Below, piece after piece: positions 26,614 to 36,763 of a DNA stretch of 64,000 nucleotides; the first letter of the stretch is position 1; every line of letters starts with the position of its first letter. The position numbers were made by a program, and so were the translations under genes. Source of the DNA: Novosphingobium sp. ERN07 (GTDB lineage Bacteria > Pseudomonadota > Alphaproteobacteria > Sphingomonadales > Sphingomonadaceae); contig NZ_JABAID010000001.1 in the NCBI RefSeq assembly GCF_012641335.1, positions 372,001 to 436,000 on the forward strand. The letters are read 5' to 3'. The notes below the pieces were generated by a model. It was not told where the DNA came from and did no database searches. It was given only the letters and a program-made list of their open reading frames with translations.

Positions 26614-28524
26614 ATGATGGACAGCGGCTTCCCTCTCGTCGGAAGCCGCCCGGCGGCGGCCGGTTCGCCACCCGCAATTCCGCTGAGTGCAACGCAGGAG
26701 GAACCGCTGGCCGAACCGCTCGACAGTGCTAAGCCAATCGGCACTGCACCTCCGGCCATCGTAACCGACGCGACCGCAATGGAACCGGGCGTCGTCGAAC
26801 CCGGCAGAGCACTTGCCCTTGCCGATTTCGCGCCGCCAGCGCTGGGTGCCGGGGACAGGCTGGTCCGCTTCGCCTACAGCCTCGGCCTGCCCGCCAGCGC
26901 AATCCATCCGTTCCGCAAGCGCGCCAGAACGCGGCTGACCGCAACGGTACTGCCCCCGCTGGCTGGCGATGCCGCTGCGGGTAAGGCGCTGCGCGCGGGG
27001 CACTTCCTCGTCTATGGCTTCAAGTCCGCCATTGCCGACACCGCCTTTTCCGGCCCACGCCTGCCACCTCCGTTCGAACGCATGGTTCACGGCTTCCGCT
27101 GGCTGCGTGATCTCGAATGCGGCGGCACCCGCGCGCAATGCGCCCAGGTGGCAGAGCGGATTCTTGCCACGTGGCTCACCGCCAATCCCAAGCCCGATCC
27201 GACGCCCGCGTGGGATGTCGGCAATGTCGGCCATCGCCTGCTGAACTGGATGGTGCACGCGCCGCTGCTGCTTTCCGGGCAGGACCGCACGTTCCGCAAC
27301 CGCATCCTCCACACGATTGAAGATACCGCCCGCTGGCTTGATCGCCGCGTGACCAAGGCGGATGACCGGCTTGGCGAAGTCGCGGGCTGGTGCGGCCTCG
27401 TTGCTACCGGCCTGATCATGGCCGAGGGCAAGGCACGCCGCCTTTATGCCGAAGCGAGGCTGGTGCGGGCCTTGGGCGAATTGATCAGCGACGATGGCGG
27501 CGTGCTGTCGCGCAGCCCGGTCTGCCAGATCGAGACCATCGAACTGCTGATCGCGCTGCGTGCCTGCTACGAAGCCGTGCGCGAAGAGCCGCTGCCTCAG
27601 ATCCAGACGATGCTTGCCCTGCTGGTCCCGCCGCTGCTGGCGCTGCTGCATGGCGATGGCGCGCTGGGCAACTGGCAGGGTGCAGGTGCTGTGTCAGCCG
27701 ATCAGATTGCAATGCTGGTCAAGGCCAGCGGTGTGCGCACGCGCCCGCTGCGCGATGCACGGCAGTGGGGGTATCAGCGCGCCACGGCGGGCAAATCCGT
27801 GCTGCAATTCGATGCCGGACCGCCACCCGTTGCCCGCCACGCGCGCGATGGCTGCGCGTCGACGCTGGCATTCGAATTCAGCCACGGCATGGACCGCCTG
27901 ATCGTCAACTGCGGCGGGGCGGCCTTTGCCGGCGGCATGATCCCGCTGCGGCTTGAACAGGGGCTGCGTGCCACCGCGGCCCATTCGACGCTGACAATCG
28001 ACGATTTCAATTCCACCGCCGTGCTGATCAACGGGCGCATCGGTTCGGGCGTGTCCGAAGTCGAAGTGGATCGCCGCACCCTTTCAGCAGATGCCAGCGG
28101 CCCCACCGGCGCAGGTGGAGGGGCCACGCGGATCGAAGCCAGCCACAACGGCTATGTCAGCCGCTACGGCCTTGTCCATCGGCGTATCCTGATCCTGCGC
28201 GATGACGGGACCGAGCTGCGCGGCGAAGACCTGCTTGTACCGTCAGGGCGCAAAGGCAAGCGCGGCACCATCGGAGTCGCCTTGCGCTTCCACCTCGGCC
28301 CGCATATCGAGCTGGCCGCCAGCACGGACGGGAAAGGCATAACGCTCGCCCTGCCCGACGGCAGCCTGTGGCAATTCCGGTCTGGCCGCGATCCGATCTC
28401 GGTCGAGGAAAGCCTCTGGGCAGATGGTCAGGGACGGCCTGTTGGCACGCGCCAGCTCGTCGTCACCGCCAAGGTTCCCCGCAGCGGAGAAAGCTTCTCC
28501 TGGCTGCTCAAGAAGATGCGCTAA
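26614..28524 (+). CDS. Heparinase II/III-like protein
   Basis: 636 residues. An N-terminal helical (alpha/alpha toroid-like) region contains FHH-equivalent segments such as NWMVHAPLLLSGQDRTFRNRIL and EVAGWCGLVATGLIM. A C-terminal beta-rich domain (from about residue 395) has the HARDGCASTLAFEFSHGMDRLIVNCG pattern of heparinase II/III-like proteins. Enzymes of this family cleave uronate polysaccharides; this cytosolic-looking version, lacking a signal peptide and sitting between rpe and purH, is a recurrent but uncharacterised sphingomonad protein. Start at 26614 or the ATG at 26617. Confidence 0.82.
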   Translation: MMDSGFPLVGSRPAAAGSPPAIPLSATQEEPLAEPLDSAKPIGTAPPAIVTDATAMEPGVVEPGRALALADFAPPALGAGDRLVRFAYSLGLPASAIHPFRKRARTRLTATVLPPLAGDAAAGKALRAGHFLVYGFKSAIADTAFSGPRLPPPFERMVHGFRWLRDLECGGTRAQCAQVAERILATWLTANPKPDPTPAWDVGNVGHRLLNWMVHAPLLLSGQDRTFRNRILHTIEDTARWLDRRVTKADDRLGEVAGWCGLVATGLIMAEGKARRLYAEARLVRALGELISDDGGVLSRSPVCQIETIELLIALRACYEAVREEPLPQIQTMLALLVPPLLALLHGDGALGNWQGAGAVSADQIAMLVKASGVRTRPLRDARQWGYQRATAGKSVLQFDAGPPPVARHARDGCASTLAFEFSHGMDRLIVNCGGAAFAGGMIPLRLEQGLRATAAHSTLTIDDFNSTAVLINGRIGSGVSEVEVDRRTLSADASGPTGAGGGATRIEASHNGYVSRYGLVHRRILILRDDGTELRGEDLLVPSGRKGKRGTIGVALRFHLGPHIELAASTDGKGITLALPDGSLWQFRSGRDPISVEESLWADGQGRPVGTRQLVVTAKVPRSGESFSWLLKKMR

Positions 28525-28539
28525 AACAGGAATTTTCAC

Positions 28540-30129
28540 GTGAGCGAAGTTACGATCAAGCGGGCACTGCTTTCGGTGTCCGACAAATCAGGCCTTGTCG
28601 ATCTGGGCAAGTCCCTGGCCGCGCGCGGTGTTGAACTGCTGTCCACCGGCGGGACTGCCAAGGCCCTGCGCGATGCAGGCCTCACCGTAAAGGACGTGTC
28701 CGAGCACACCGGCTTTCCCGAAATGATGGATGGGCGCGTCAAGACGCTGCACCCCACGATTCACGGCGGGCTTTTGGCCGTGCGCGACAATCCCGAACAC
28801 GCCGCTGCAATGGCCGAACACAGCATCGGCGCAATCGATCTGGTTGTCGTCAACCTCTACCCCTTCGAAGCCACGGTGGCGAAAGGTGCAGAACGTGACG
28901 AGGTGATCGAGAACATCGATATCGGCGGTCCTTCGATGGTGCGCTCTGCCGCGAAGAACCACGAATATGTCACCATCGTCACCGATCCGGCAGACTACGC
29001 TGACCTTCTGGCCGAACTGGAAAGCACTAACGGCGCCACCAGCCTTGCTTTCCGCCGCCTGATGGCCGCCCGCGCTTTTGCCGCGACAGCGACCTACGAC
29101 AGCATGATCAGCCAGTGGTTCGCCTTTGCCGATCAGCAGCAGATGTTCCCGGAAACGCTCGCCGTCATCGGCAAGCGCGTGGAAGAACTGCGCTATGGCG
29201 AAAATCCGCACCAGAAGGCCGCGCTCTATGTCCCGCGCGGACCTTTCGGCAAGGGCATCGCCCAGGCCGAACAGATTCAGGGCAAGGAACTGTCCTACAA
29301 CAACTACAACGATGCCGATGCCGCGTTCGAACTGGCCGCAGAATTTCGCGGACAGGCCCCGGCCGTGGTCATCGTCAAGCACGCCAACCCCTGCGGCGTC
29401 GCGCAGGCTTCAAACCTGCTCGACGCATGGCAGGGCGCGCTGGCCTGCGATGATGTTTCGGCTTTCGGCGGCATCGTTGCCACCAACGTGCCGCTCGATG
29501 GCCCAACCGCCAACGCAATCTGCGAGATCTTCACCGAAGTCGTTATCGCACCTGCAGCCGACGACGCGGCCAAGGAAGCCTTTGCACGCAAGAAGAACCT
29601 GCGCCTGCTGCTGACCGGCGACCTGCCCGATCCGCGCCGGGGCGGGCTGATGGTCAAGCCGATCACGGGTGGCCTGCTGGTCCAGAGCCGCGACAACGGC
29701 GTCGTCTCGCTCGATGACCTGAAGGTTGTGACCAAGCGCCAGCCGACCGAACAGGAACTGAAAGACTGCCTCTTCGCCTGGACTGTGGCGCGCCACGTCA
29801 AGTCCAACGCAATCGTCTATGCCAAGGACGGCGTTACCGCAGGCATCGGCGCTGGCCAGATGAACCGCCGCGATTCCAGCCGCATCGCCGCAATGAAGGC
29901 TGCTGAAGCCGCCGAAAAGTTTGGCTGGGCGCAATCGCGCACGATGGGTTCGGCCGTCGCCTCGGACGCCTTCTTCCCGTTTGCGGACGGATTGCTGGCA
30001 GCCGTGGAAGCTGGCGCGACTTGCGTGATCCAGCCCGGCGGATCGATCCGCGATGAGGACGTGATTGCTGCTGCCGATGAAGCAGGCCTCGCAATGGTCT
30101 TCACCGGAATGCGCCACTTCCGCCACTGA
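28540..30129 (+). CDS. purH: Bifunctional AICAR transformylase/IMP cyclohydrolase PurH
   Basis: 529 residues. Catalyses the last two steps of IMP synthesis. The N-terminal MGS-like cyclohydrolase domain ([46 protein letters not shown]) is followed by the transformylase domain ([13 protein letters not shown], the K-H pair in [12 protein letters not shown], and AFGGIVA). The start is the GTG at 28540 with CAGGAA upstream. A long perfect terminator hairpin follows. Confidence 0.97.
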   Translation: MSEVTIKRALLSVSDKSGLVDLGKSLAARGVELLSTGGTAKALRDAGLTVKDVSEHTGFPEMMDGRVKTLHPTIHGGLLAVRDNPEHAAAMAEHSIGAIDLVVVNLYPFEATVAKGAERDEVIENIDIGGPSMVRSAAKNHEYVTIVTDPADYADLLAELESTNGATSLAFRRLMAARAFAATATYDSMISQWFAFADQQQMFPETLAVIGKRVEELRYGENPHQKAALYVPRGPFGKGIAQAEQIQGKELSYNNYNDADAAFELAAEFRGQAPAVVIVKHANPCGVAQASNLLDAWQGALACDDVSAFGGIVATNVPLDGPTANAICEIFTEVVIAPAADDAAKEAFARKKNLRLLLTGDLPDPRRGGLMVKPITGGLLVQSRDNGVVSLDDLKVVTKRQPTEQELKDCLFAWTVARHVKSNAIVYAKDGVTAGIGAGQMNRRDSSRIAAMKAAEAAEKFGWAQSRTMGSAVASDAFFPFADGLLAAVEAGATCVIQPGGSIRDEDVIAAADEAGLAMVFTGMRHFRH

Positions 30130-30151
30130 GCCGAAGGGCACATGCCCCATG

Positions 30152-30188
30152 AAAAAGGGCCGGTTCCATTGCGGAACCGGCCCTTTTT
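30152..30188. terminator. Bidirectional terminator between purH and cell-wall hydrolase gene
   Basis: Perfect 16-bp inverted repeat AAAAAGGGCCGGTTCC (30152-30167) / GGAACCGGCCCTTTTT (30173-30188) with a 5-base loop. It carries a T-run on both strands and lies between two convergent genes. Confidence 0.92.
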
Positions 30189-30209
30189 CATATCCTGAAA
30201 GCGGCACGA

Positions 30210-30827
30210 TCAGCGGTAGAAGATGTGACCGTCCACCTTGGCCATGCGGGTCTTGCCCCAGCGCGGCGAAACATGCGTGGCATGGAAGAACATTGCGCCT
30301 TCGACCGGGCTTTTCCACAAACCATCGTCAGCGATCTGCGCGATGCGCACAGCCGTCTGCCAAGCGCGGCTTTCGCGGTTGATTGCGGGCATCGCATGGC
30401 CGCGGATGAACGAGAACTGCGACGGCTGATAGACCACACCGCAGTATGACGACGGGAAGCGGCCCGAATTGGCGCGCGCCACGATCACGCGGCCTACGGC
30501 CAACTGGCCGGCTAGCGATTCGCTCTTCGCTTCGAAGAACACGGCACCAGCAAGGCACTCAAGCTCGTTCGAAAGCGTGGCGGGAATGTCGGTTTCTGCA
30601 ACCAGCTCGGCAAGCGAGGAAGCGTCGGCTTCGCTGCTGTCTGCCGGGGCGTCCTGCTGCGCATTGGCAAGCGGCTGCACCACGGGCTGGGAGATAAAGG
30701 TCGCTGCGATGGCGACCGGAGCATTGATGCTCTGTGCGGCGGCGTGGGAACCACCGGTGCTGAGAAGGGTTGTGATAAAAGTCGCAGCGAGGCTCAGCGT
30801 TGCTGCGTATTTGAACTTGGTGCTCAT
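30210..30827 (-). CDS. SleB-like cell wall hydrolase
   Basis: 205 residues. An N-terminal signal/anchor (AATLSLAATFITTLLSTGGSHA) and a low-complexity linker precede the Hydrolase_2 (SleB) domain. The domain carries LECLAGAVFFEAKSESLAGQLAVG (with catalytic Glu in the FEA motif), VIVARANSGRFPSSYCGVVYQ, QFSFIRGH and AMFFHATHVSPRW. Periplasmic peptidoglycan amidase/transglycosylase-like activity is expected. Start is the ATG at 30827. Confidence 0.9.
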   Translation of the reverse strand: MSTKFKYAATLSLAATFITTLLSTGGSHAAAQSINAPVAIAATFISQPVVQPLANAQQDAPADSSEADASSLAELVAETDIPATLSNELECLAGAVFFEAKSESLAGQLAVGRVIVARANSGRFPSSYCGVVYQPSQFSFIRGHAMPAINRESRAWQTAVRIAQIADDGLWKSPVEGAMFFHATHVSPRWGKTRMAKVDGHIFYR

Positions 30828-31038
30828 TCTATATCGTCATTGGGCGGTGAGCTTCCGGGCATGGCGCGATGTCGCGCCGGTCCTGCGGAATTTCCGCCTT
30901 CCAGCCAGACATCGAAGGGCCATGTCGGTTGCCCCCCGTCTGCGTGCCAATGCGGGTCAGCCCTCATGCCGCCCAACACCGCCTGCGCAAAATCGGTAGC
31001 GCGCCTTTAAGGGTGCTCCGCCAAGAGTCAACCCGCGT

Positions 31039-31380
31039 TCAGGCTGGCGTCAGGTTGTCCCGGATGAAGCGTTCCCGGTCCGCGACAGTCAGTTCGACTA
31101 TCCACACGTCACAGTCCTGCTGGCTACGCCGGTTCAAATAGTCATCAAAATCCGATTTATTATCAGATACTTGAACTCTTGATTCCTGCCATTTGCGTGT
31201 ACCATCAAGCTGCGGCATCCGTTCATAAAGAACGCCAAGTCCCTGATTATCAACCAGAACGATAAGGATGGTGCCGCCGTCCCGCTCGCCCTTGTGCAGC
31301 ACCATGCCAAAGCCACCCACGGCCTGCACGGCTCGGACGAATCCGTTCACTTCGACATGTGCGGGAAGCCTGCCGTCCAT
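31039..31380 (-). CDS. DUF1491 family protein
   Basis: 113 residues. The N-terminal RLPAHVEVNGFVRAVQAVGGFGMVLHKGERDGG and the C-terminal DCDVWIVELTVADRERFI match my memory of the alphaproteobacterial DUF1491 family, a small soluble protein of unknown function. It follows the thioesterase gene by 11 bases and is probably the last gene of the hpf/ptsN-side transcription unit. Confidence 0.8.
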   Translation of the reverse strand: MDGRLPAHVEVNGFVRAVQAVGGFGMVLHKGERDGGTILIVLVDNQGLGVLYERMPQLDGTRKWQESRVQVSDNKSDFDDYLNRRSQQDCDVWIVELTVADRERFIRDNLTPA

Positions 31381-31391
31381 CCGCCAGCCGT

Positions 31392-31877
31392 TCAGGCCAG
31401 CGCCGCGCGCAGACCGGCGTTGTATCCATCAAGGCTGGACAACGGAATGCGCGACCGTTGGAATGTGCCCGTCCCGCGCCCCACTTCCTCACCTTCTGCA
31501 TCGATCAGCCGCGATTCGGCCACCAACACGCGGCGGCGCCCGGAAATCCAGCGGCCTTCCGCAATAACGCGCCCCTCACGGATCGGTTTGCTGAAAAACA
31601 GGTTGAACGATGTCGTCAGCAGGAAACGGTCCGTCACCAGCGTGTTCGCTGCATAGAACGCCGCATCATCCAGCATCTTGAAATAGATCGTGCCATGCGC
31701 CGCGCCTGCCGCATGAAAGCACGAGGGCGTTACATCAAAATGGATGCGCGCAATGCCTTCGCTGGCAATTTCCAGACGGGATTCAAACAACTGGTTGACC
31801 GGGGCCGAACCATAAAGGCCTTCCAGTGCCCGCCAATGCAGCGCAGCACTGTCGGCACCGCCGCTTTCAGGCGGCAT
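31392..31877 (-). CDS. PaaI-like hotdog-fold thioesterase
   Basis: 161 residues from the ATG at 31877; a TTG three codons upstream is the alternative. Hotdog fold with HAAGAAHGTIYFKMLDDAAFYAANTL, where the H-G...D pattern marks the active site of PaaI-type acyl-CoA thioesterases, followed by the long strands SFNLFFSKPIREGRVIAEGRWISGRRRVLVAESRL. Substrate unknown. Its start overlaps the 3' end of ptsN by 11 bases, suggesting translational coupling. Confidence 0.83.
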   Translation of the reverse strand: MPPESGGADSAALHWRALEGLYGSAPVNQLFESRLEIASEGIARIHFDVTPSCFHAAGAAHGTIYFKMLDDAAFYAANTLVTDRFLLTTSFNLFFSKPIREGRVIAEGRWISGRRRVLVAESRLIDAEGEEVGRGTGTFQRSRIPLSSLDGYNAGLRAALA

Positions 31878-32328
31878 CGCGATCAATGACGTTCACCAGC
31901 AGGCCATAAAGCGCTTCGGCATCGGGCGCAGCCACCAGCCGTTCGTGCATCCGTTCATCACGCATCAGGCGCGAAATCGCGGCCAGCGCCTGAAGATGCG
32001 ACGCCCCCGCCTGCGAGGGTGAAAGCAGGCCGAACACGCAATCCACCGGCATTCCATCAGCCGAAGCAAACTCCACCGGATCGGTAAGACGGAAGAATGC
32101 CGCAACGGGACGCTCCAGCCCATCGATCCGCGCATGGGGAATGGCAACGCCCCGTCCAAAGCCGGTGCTGCCCAGCTTTTCACGCTCTTCGATGCCATCG
32201 ATCACCGTATCGCCATCAAGCGCATAGACCGAGGCAAAGCAGGCCGCGAGATCGGCAAGGATCTGCTGCTTGGTATCGGCGCGGATCACCCGCACAGCTT
32301 GCTGATCAAGGGTAAACAGAGACGACAT
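31867..32328 (-). CDS. ptsN: PTS IIA-like nitrogen regulatory protein PtsN
   Basis: 153 residues. EIIA(Ntr) domain with the phosphorylatable histidine in GVAIPHARIDGL (about residue 65), and the family pattern SREKLGSTG-like IEEREKLGSTGFG. Receives phosphate from the EI(Ntr)/NPr relay and links nitrogen/potassium status to regulation. It sits after hpf, as in the usual rpoN-hpf-ptsN order, but rpoN is not in this window and a terminator separates it from hpf. Confidence 0.93.
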   Translation of the reverse strand: MSSLFTLDQQAVRVIRADTKQQILADLAACFASVYALDGDTVIDGIEEREKLGSTGFGRGVAIPHARIDGLERPVAAFFRLTDPVEFASADGMPVDCVFGLLSPSQAGASHLQALAAISRLMRDERMHERLVAAPDAEALYGLLVNVIDRDAA

Positions 32329-32433
32329 AACGCTTGGAAGGTATCACATTAGTGCAAACGCACGGTGAATTGGGCCGCGCCATGCGCCCGAATGTCTGGC
32401 AAGGCAAGCGTAAAGCGTTTCGTCACACTCGCG

Positions 32434-32475
32434 AAAAATAGCCGCACCGGGAGATGGCTTCTCATCTCCCGGTGC
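32434..32475 (-). terminator. Rho-independent terminator after hpf (minus strand)
   Basis: 13-bp inverted repeat GCACCGGGAGATG (32444-32456) / CATCTCCCGGTGC (32463-32475). On the minus strand it is followed by GGCTATTTTTCG. It lies between the hpf stop and the ptsN start. Confidence 0.8.
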
Positions 32476-32485
32476 GCCAAGGGCA

Positions 32486-33070
32486 TTACTTCGGTTCAAC
32501 CCAGCCGATCGAACCGTCGCCACGGCGGTAGACCATGTTGTGCGCACCCGTGCCCGCGTTCTTGAACAGCAATGCGTTGGTGTTGCGCAGATCGAGCATC
32601 ATCACCGCATCCGAAACCGTGGCGGTCGGCACGTCGACGCGGGTTTCAGCGATGACCAGCGGTGCATCGGCGGGTTCATCCTCGCTCACCTCATCGTGGA
32701 CGAACACGGTGTAGGCGGCTTCCTGCGCCTCGAACGCAGCTTCTTCGGATTTGCGCGCATGATCGGCGCCTTCATGCCGGTCCTTGATGCGGCGACGATA
32801 GCGGCGGAGCTGCTTTTCGATCTTCTCGGCCGACTGGTCGAGCGCAATGTGCGCATCCTGTGCCACGGCACTGCCCTTAAGGATCAGACCTTGCGTCACG
32901 TGCGTCACGATATCACAGCGGAAACCGCCGTGGGGGGCCTTCCCCAAAGTCACCTGGCTGGAAAGCGCTCGGGAAAAGTGCTTGTCGACGATAGCGCCAA
33001 GACGCTCTTCGGCATGGGTCTGCAGTGCAGCGCCGGTTTCGACCTGGTGTCCCGAAACGCGAATATCCAT
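32486..33070 (-). CDS. hpf: Ribosome hibernation promoting factor, long form
   Basis: 194 residues. The N-terminal HPF/RaiA domain (MDIRVSGHQVETGAALQTHAEERL, the QVTLGKAPHGGFRCDIVTHV sheet and the basic helix EKIEKQLRRYRRRIKDRH) plus a C-terminal dimerisation domain (AVMMLDLRNTNALLFKNAGTGAHNMVYRRGDGSIGWVEP) define the long form that forms 100S ribosome dimers. It is followed by a terminator and ptsN. Confidence 0.95.
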   Translation of the reverse strand: MDIRVSGHQVETGAALQTHAEERLGAIVDKHFSRALSSQVTLGKAPHGGFRCDIVTHVTQGLILKGSAVAQDAHIALDQSAEKIEKQLRRYRRRIKDRHEGADHARKSEEAAFEAQEAAYTVFVHDEVSEDEPADAPLVIAETRVDVPTATVSDAVMMLDLRNTNALLFKNAGTGAHNMVYRRGDGSIGWVEPK

Positions 33071-33129
33071 ATCTTACTTCTCCTGTCACTCGGGCGAGCC
33101 GCCCCGATAACGCAGATCAGCAACGCCTT

Positions 33130-33831
33130 TCAGCGCGACCAGATCGGCTCGCTGAAACCCGCCATGAACTGGTCATGACGGGCAAGCTCCTCGGCGCTCG
33201 CGACATGCGGGCGCGGGGAACGGTATGTGCGGGTGACGCTGCTGGCGACCGTCACGGTCTCCTGCGCCACGGTCATATCGGCTCTTGCGGCGATATCCGC
33301 CGCCAGTTCAAGGCCGATCTGCCTGCCGCCCATCAGCTCGACATAGAGCTGGGCCAGCAGTTCCGCGTCCAATAGCGCCCCGTGCTTGGTCCGGTGGCTG
33401 CGGTCTATGCCGTAGCGCGAACACAAGGCATCGAGGCTGAGCTTGGCACCGGGGTGCTTGCGGCGGGCAATCCCCACCGTATCGACCATCCGGTCCCGGC
33501 TGACGGGTTCAAGCCCGCACATCTCAAGCTCGGTGTTGATGAATCCAAAGTCGAACCCCGCATTGTGCGCGACCATTGGCGAATCACCGATGAAGGTCAG
33601 GAAATCGCCCGCCCTTTCGGCAAATTTCGGCTTGTCCGAAAGGAACGTTATCGACAGGCCGTGAACGGCCTCGGCTTCTGCCGGCATGTCACGCTCAGGG
33701 TTGAAGTAACAATGGAAAACCTCACCCGTGGGCACCCGGTTCACCATTTCGATGCAGCCGATCTCGACCAGCCGATCCCCGCTTCTGGGGTCCAGCCCGG
33801 TCGTCTCGGTATCGAAAACGATCTCACGCAT
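33130..33831 (-). CDS. dnaQ: DNA polymerase III epsilon subunit DnaQ
   Basis: 233 residues from the ATG at 33831. Proofreading 3'-5' exonuclease with ExoI DTETTGLD (starting at residue 6), ExoII HNAGFDFGF and ExoIII HGALLDAELL, plus a C-terminal tail that binds the polymerase alpha subunit. Last gene of the ppsR-maf-aroE-coaE-dnaQ operon, 49 bp after coaE. This is the order found beside the Caulobacter origin. Confidence 0.95.
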   Translation of the reverse strand: MREIVFDTETTGLDPRSGDRLVEIGCIEMVNRVPTGEVFHCYFNPERDMPAEAEAVHGLSITFLSDKPKFAERAGDFLTFIGDSPMVAHNAGFDFGFINTELEMCGLEPVSRDRMVDTVGIARRKHPGAKLSLDALCSRYGIDRSHRTKHGALLDAELLAQLYVELMGGRQIGLELAADIAARADMTVAQETVTVASSVTRTYRSPRPHVASAEELARHDQFMAGFSEPIWSR

Positions 33832-33880
33832 TGAAAGATATGTGGACCCGCAACAGGGGGCTGGCAAGGGGGAGTCAGGG

Positions 33881-34486
33881 CTACTGATGCGGGTTTTTTT
33901 CCCGGATGGCCGCAACCAGCGCGGCCACCTGTGCCTCAGTCTCGGCCAGCGTCACGCCGGTGTCGATCACATGATCCGCCCGCGCCCGCTTTTCGGCGTC
34001 AGGCACCTGCAGCGAAAGGATGTGCGCAAACTTTTCCGCCGTCATCCCCGGCCGCGCCAGCACGCGCTTGCGCTGCACATCGGCAGGGGCCGAAACCACC
34101 ATTACCGCGTCGAGATCCTTCCCGTGCCCTTTTTCGTACAGCAGCGGAATATCGAACACGACCAGCCGCTCGCCCATGTGTTCGATCATGAAAGCTTCCC
34201 GCATTCGCGCCACGGCCGGATGCACGATGGCCTCCAGCCGCTTCAGCGCCTGCGCATCGCCAAAAACGACCGCGCCCAGTTCCTGCCGCTTCACGCCATC
34301 CGGCCCTGTCGTGCCGGGGAAAGCCTCCTCGATGGCAGGCAGCAAGGCCCCCCCCGGCCCTTGCAGATGATGGACCGCCGCATCGGCATCGAACACCGGC
34401 ACGCCCAGTTCGCGCAGCATCATCGCCACGGCAGATTTGCCCATGCCGATCGAACCGGTCAGCCCCATCACGAATGGCCTGCTCAT
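33881..34486 (-). CDS. coaE: Dephospho-CoA kinase CoaE
   Basis: 201 residues. Final step of coenzyme A synthesis. The P-loop GLTGSIGMGKSAVA, VFDADAAVHHL and VVFDIPLLYEKG are diagnostic, followed by a lid region RKRVLARPGM. Its ATG overlaps the aroE stop (ATGA). Confidence 0.96.
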   Translation of the reverse strand: MSRPFVMGLTGSIGMGKSAVAMMLRELGVPVFDADAAVHHLQGPGGALLPAIEEAFPGTTGPDGVKRQELGAVVFGDAQALKRLEAIVHPAVARMREAFMIEHMGERLVVFDIPLLYEKGHGKDLDAVMVVSAPADVQRKRVLARPGMTAEKFAHILSLQVPDAEKRARADHVIDTGVTLAETEAQVAALVAAIREKNPHQ

Positions 34487-35340
34487 GCCAGCAACCTTGC
34501 CCGCAATTCCACGTCAGCTTCCCCACGCGGCGGCACCGCACCAAAAAAGCGCCGGAACGCATGATCCGCCTGCCCAATCAGCATCGAAAGCCCGTCTACC
34601 GTGCGGAATCCCGCCGCCTTTGCCGCTTTCAGAAAATCGGTTTCCAAAGGCGATGTGACGATATCGTAGAACACCGACCCCGGTGGTGCGTGGCTCATGT
34701 CGAAAACCAGCGGCGGCTGCCCGCTCATCCCCAGCAAAGATGCATTCACCACCAGATCCAAACAGCCTTCGCGGTCGTCAAAGGCAAAGTCGGTAGCATC
34801 GGCAAAGTGATCGAGCGGCGCGACATGATGCTCCCCCTCAGGATCAAGCTCACTCAGCAAATCACGCGCCTTTTCAACGTTTCGCCCCGCCAGCACGATG
34901 GTCATATGCTCGTCCGCCAGCGCGGCAATGATCGCCCGCGCCGCGCCGCCTGTGCCCAGCACCCGCGCCATGCGGAAATAGTGCGTGCGGTCCAGTTCAT
35001 TGCGCAGCGGTTCCAGAAATCCCGGCGCATCGGTATTGTATCCCACCAGCGCGCCATCTTCGGGCACAATTGTGTTCACCGCACCAATCCGCGCCGCCAG
35101 CGGATCGAGCCGGTCGAGCAAAGGGATCACCGCCTGTTTGTGCGGCATGGTCACATTGCAACCGCGCCAGTCGGGGTCATTTCGCCGCGCCGCCAGATAG
35201 TCCGCCAGCCCCTCGGCTTTCACATGCGTTCGTTCATACCGTCCTTCCAGCCCCAGCTTTTCCAGCCAGAAACCGTGGATCACCGGTGATTTCGATTGCG
35301 CAATCGGATCCCCGATCACTTCGGCATAAGGCCCACTCAA
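34483..35340 (-). CDS. aroE: Shikimate dehydrogenase AroE
   Basis: 285 residues. Reduces 3-dehydroshikimate with NADPH. Substrate motif [13 protein letters not shown], catalytic lysine in [13 protein letters not shown] and NTDAPGF, and the nucleotide loop GTGGAAR are present. The start is a TTG at 35340 overlapping the maf stop (TTGA). No ATG or GTG closer to the conserved N-terminus fits, so expression probably depends on translational coupling to maf. Confidence 0.95.
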   Translation of the reverse strand: MSGPYAEVIGDPIAQSKSPVIHGFWLEKLGLEGRYERTHVKAEGLADYLAARRNDPDWRGCNVTMPHKQAVIPLLDRLDPLAARIGAVNTIVPEDGALVGYNTDAPGFLEPLRNELDRTHYFRMARVLGTGGAARAIIAALADEHMTIVLAGRNVEKARDLLSELDPEGEHHVAPLDHFADATDFAFDDREGCLDLVVNASLLGMSGQPPLVFDMSHAPPGSVFYDIVTSPLETDFLKAAKAAGFRTVDGLSMLIGQADHAFRRFFGAVPPRGEADVELRARLLA

Positions 35341-35924
35341 GACGGCAATTCTCCTTCACCCCGCAAGGCTTCAAGCAACGCCAATAGCGGCATCCCCAGC
35401 ACGGTGAAGTGGCTGCCCTCGATCTTCTCGAACAGTTGCACGCCCAGCGCCTCGATACGGAACACACCGACGCAGCCGGAAACGGCGGGCCATTCCCTGT
35501 CGAGATAGCTCTGGATAAAATCGGGAGAAAGCGTGCGAACCCGCAGGATTGCTGTCTCGCAGGTTTTCCACACTACCTTGCCATCGCGCATCAGGACAGC
35601 AGCGGAATGAAGGTGCATCTCCTTGCCGGAGAAGAATTCCAGATGCTCCGCCGCGTTTTCCCGGCTCACCGGCTTGTCGAACTGCCGCCCGGACACTTCC
35701 ACCAGCGAATCCCCGCCCAGCACCAGCCGCCCGGCCATGCCCAGCGAAACGCCCAACGCCTTGGCTTCGGCCAGCACGCTGGCAATCTGGCATCCCGGAA
35801 CGCCAATGAGTTCGCGCTTGATCGCCCCTTCATCCACATCAGAAGACCGCGCTTCGAAGGGCACCCCTGCGGCCTCAAGCATCATTTTGCGCGATGCGCT
35901 CTGGCTCGCCAGAACAAGCGTCAT
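35337..35924 (-). CDS. maf: Maf-like nucleotide pyrophosphatase
   Basis: 195 residues. House-cleaning NTP pyrophosphatase: [21 protein letters not shown] at the N-terminus, the basic KALG region and GGDSLVEV with the catalytic Asp, then DKP. The start overlaps the ppsR stop by four bases. Confidence 0.93.
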   Translation of the reverse strand: MTLVLASQSASRKMMLEAAGVPFEARSSDVDEGAIKRELIGVPGCQIASVLAEAKALGVSLGMAGRLVLGGDSLVEVSGRQFDKPVSRENAAEHLEFFSGKEMHLHSAAVLMRDGKVVWKTCETAILRVRTLSPDFIQSYLDREWPAVSGCVGVFRIEALGVQLFEKIEGSHFTVLGMPLLALLEALRGEGELPS

Positions 35925-36763
35925 ATCGGTTTCACTCCATCCCCACTGCCACCCGCAGCGGCGCGCTCATTATACAGGTTGATCACTGCCGCCGCCGTTT
36001 CCTCGATTGAGCGGCGCGAAACGTCGATCACCGCCCAGCCATTGTCGGCAAACATGCGGCGTGCAAACTGCACTTCGCGCGTGACCTGATCGTTGTCCAC
36101 ATATGCCGTCTCCGGCGCCTGATTCAACGACAGCAGTCGGTTGCGCCGCACCGCGATCAGCCGCTCCGGGCTGGTCGTCAGCCCCACCACCAGCGGCCTA
36201 CGCAACGAAAACAGCATGGGTGGTGGCGGGCTTTCGACCACGATGGGAATGTTCGCCACCTTGTATCCGCGATTGGCAAGGTAGATCGAAGTCGGCGTCT
36301 TCGAACTGCGCGAAACACCTGCCAGCACGATGTCCGCTTCTTCCCAGTTCTCCCAGTTCACGCCATCGTCATGGGCAATCGTGAACTGGATCGCATCGAC
36401 GCGCGCAAAATAGGCCTCGTCCATCATGTGCTGTCGCCCCGGCCGCCCCTTGGCCTGAACGCCAAGCTGCTGCTGCAAGGCATCGGTCACCGCATCCAGC
36501 GCAGGCACCATCGGCAGGCCCAGGGCGGCGCAGCGCTGCTCCAGCCGCTCGCGCGTTTCAGGATTGACCAGCGTGAACAGCACCAGCCCCGGATTTGAGG
36601 CGATTTCGCCCATGATCCGGTCAAGATGCTGCATGGATCGCACCATCGGCCAGAAGTGCCGCACCACGTCCGCCCCATCGAACTGCGCCAGCGCAGCCTT
36701 GGCGATCATTTCCAGCGTTTCGCCAGTGGAATCCGACAGGAGATGCAAGTGCAGACGCTGCAT
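35921..36763 (-). CDS. ppsR: Pyruvate, phosphate dikinase regulatory protein (kinase-pyrophosphorylase)
   Basis: 280 residues. DUF299 family bifunctional ADP-dependent kinase/Pi-dependent pyrophosphorylase controlling PPDK or PEP synthetase. N-terminal [16 protein letters not shown] and the P-loop-like [21 protein letters not shown] are diagnostic. It corresponds to the RP001-type gene that flanks the replication origin in Rickettsia and Caulobacter, and it is the first gene transcribed leftward from the putative origin. Confidence 0.93.
   Translation of the reverse strand: MQRLHLHLLSDSTGETLEMIAKAALAQFDGADVVRHFWPMVRSMQHLDRIMGEIASNPGLVLFTLVNPETRERLEQRCAALGLPMVPALDAVTDALQQQLGVQAKGRPGRQHMMDEAYFARVDAIQFTIAHDDGVNWENWEEADIVLAGVSRSSKTPTSIYLANRGYKVANIPIVVESPPPPMLFSLRRPLVVGLTTSPERLIAVRRNRLLSLNQAPETAYVDNDQVTREVQFARRMFADNGWAVIDVSRRSIEETAAAVINLYNERAAAGGSGDGVKPI

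Noticed and set aside
26614..28524. Secreted polysaccharide lyase
   Set aside because: There is no signal peptide and the context is rpe-purH, so secretion and uronate-lyase function should not be assumed from the domain name.
28531..28545. CACGTG at the purH start as a parS site
   Set aside because: Only the central hexamer plus two bases match; the flanks do not form the 16-bp palindrome.
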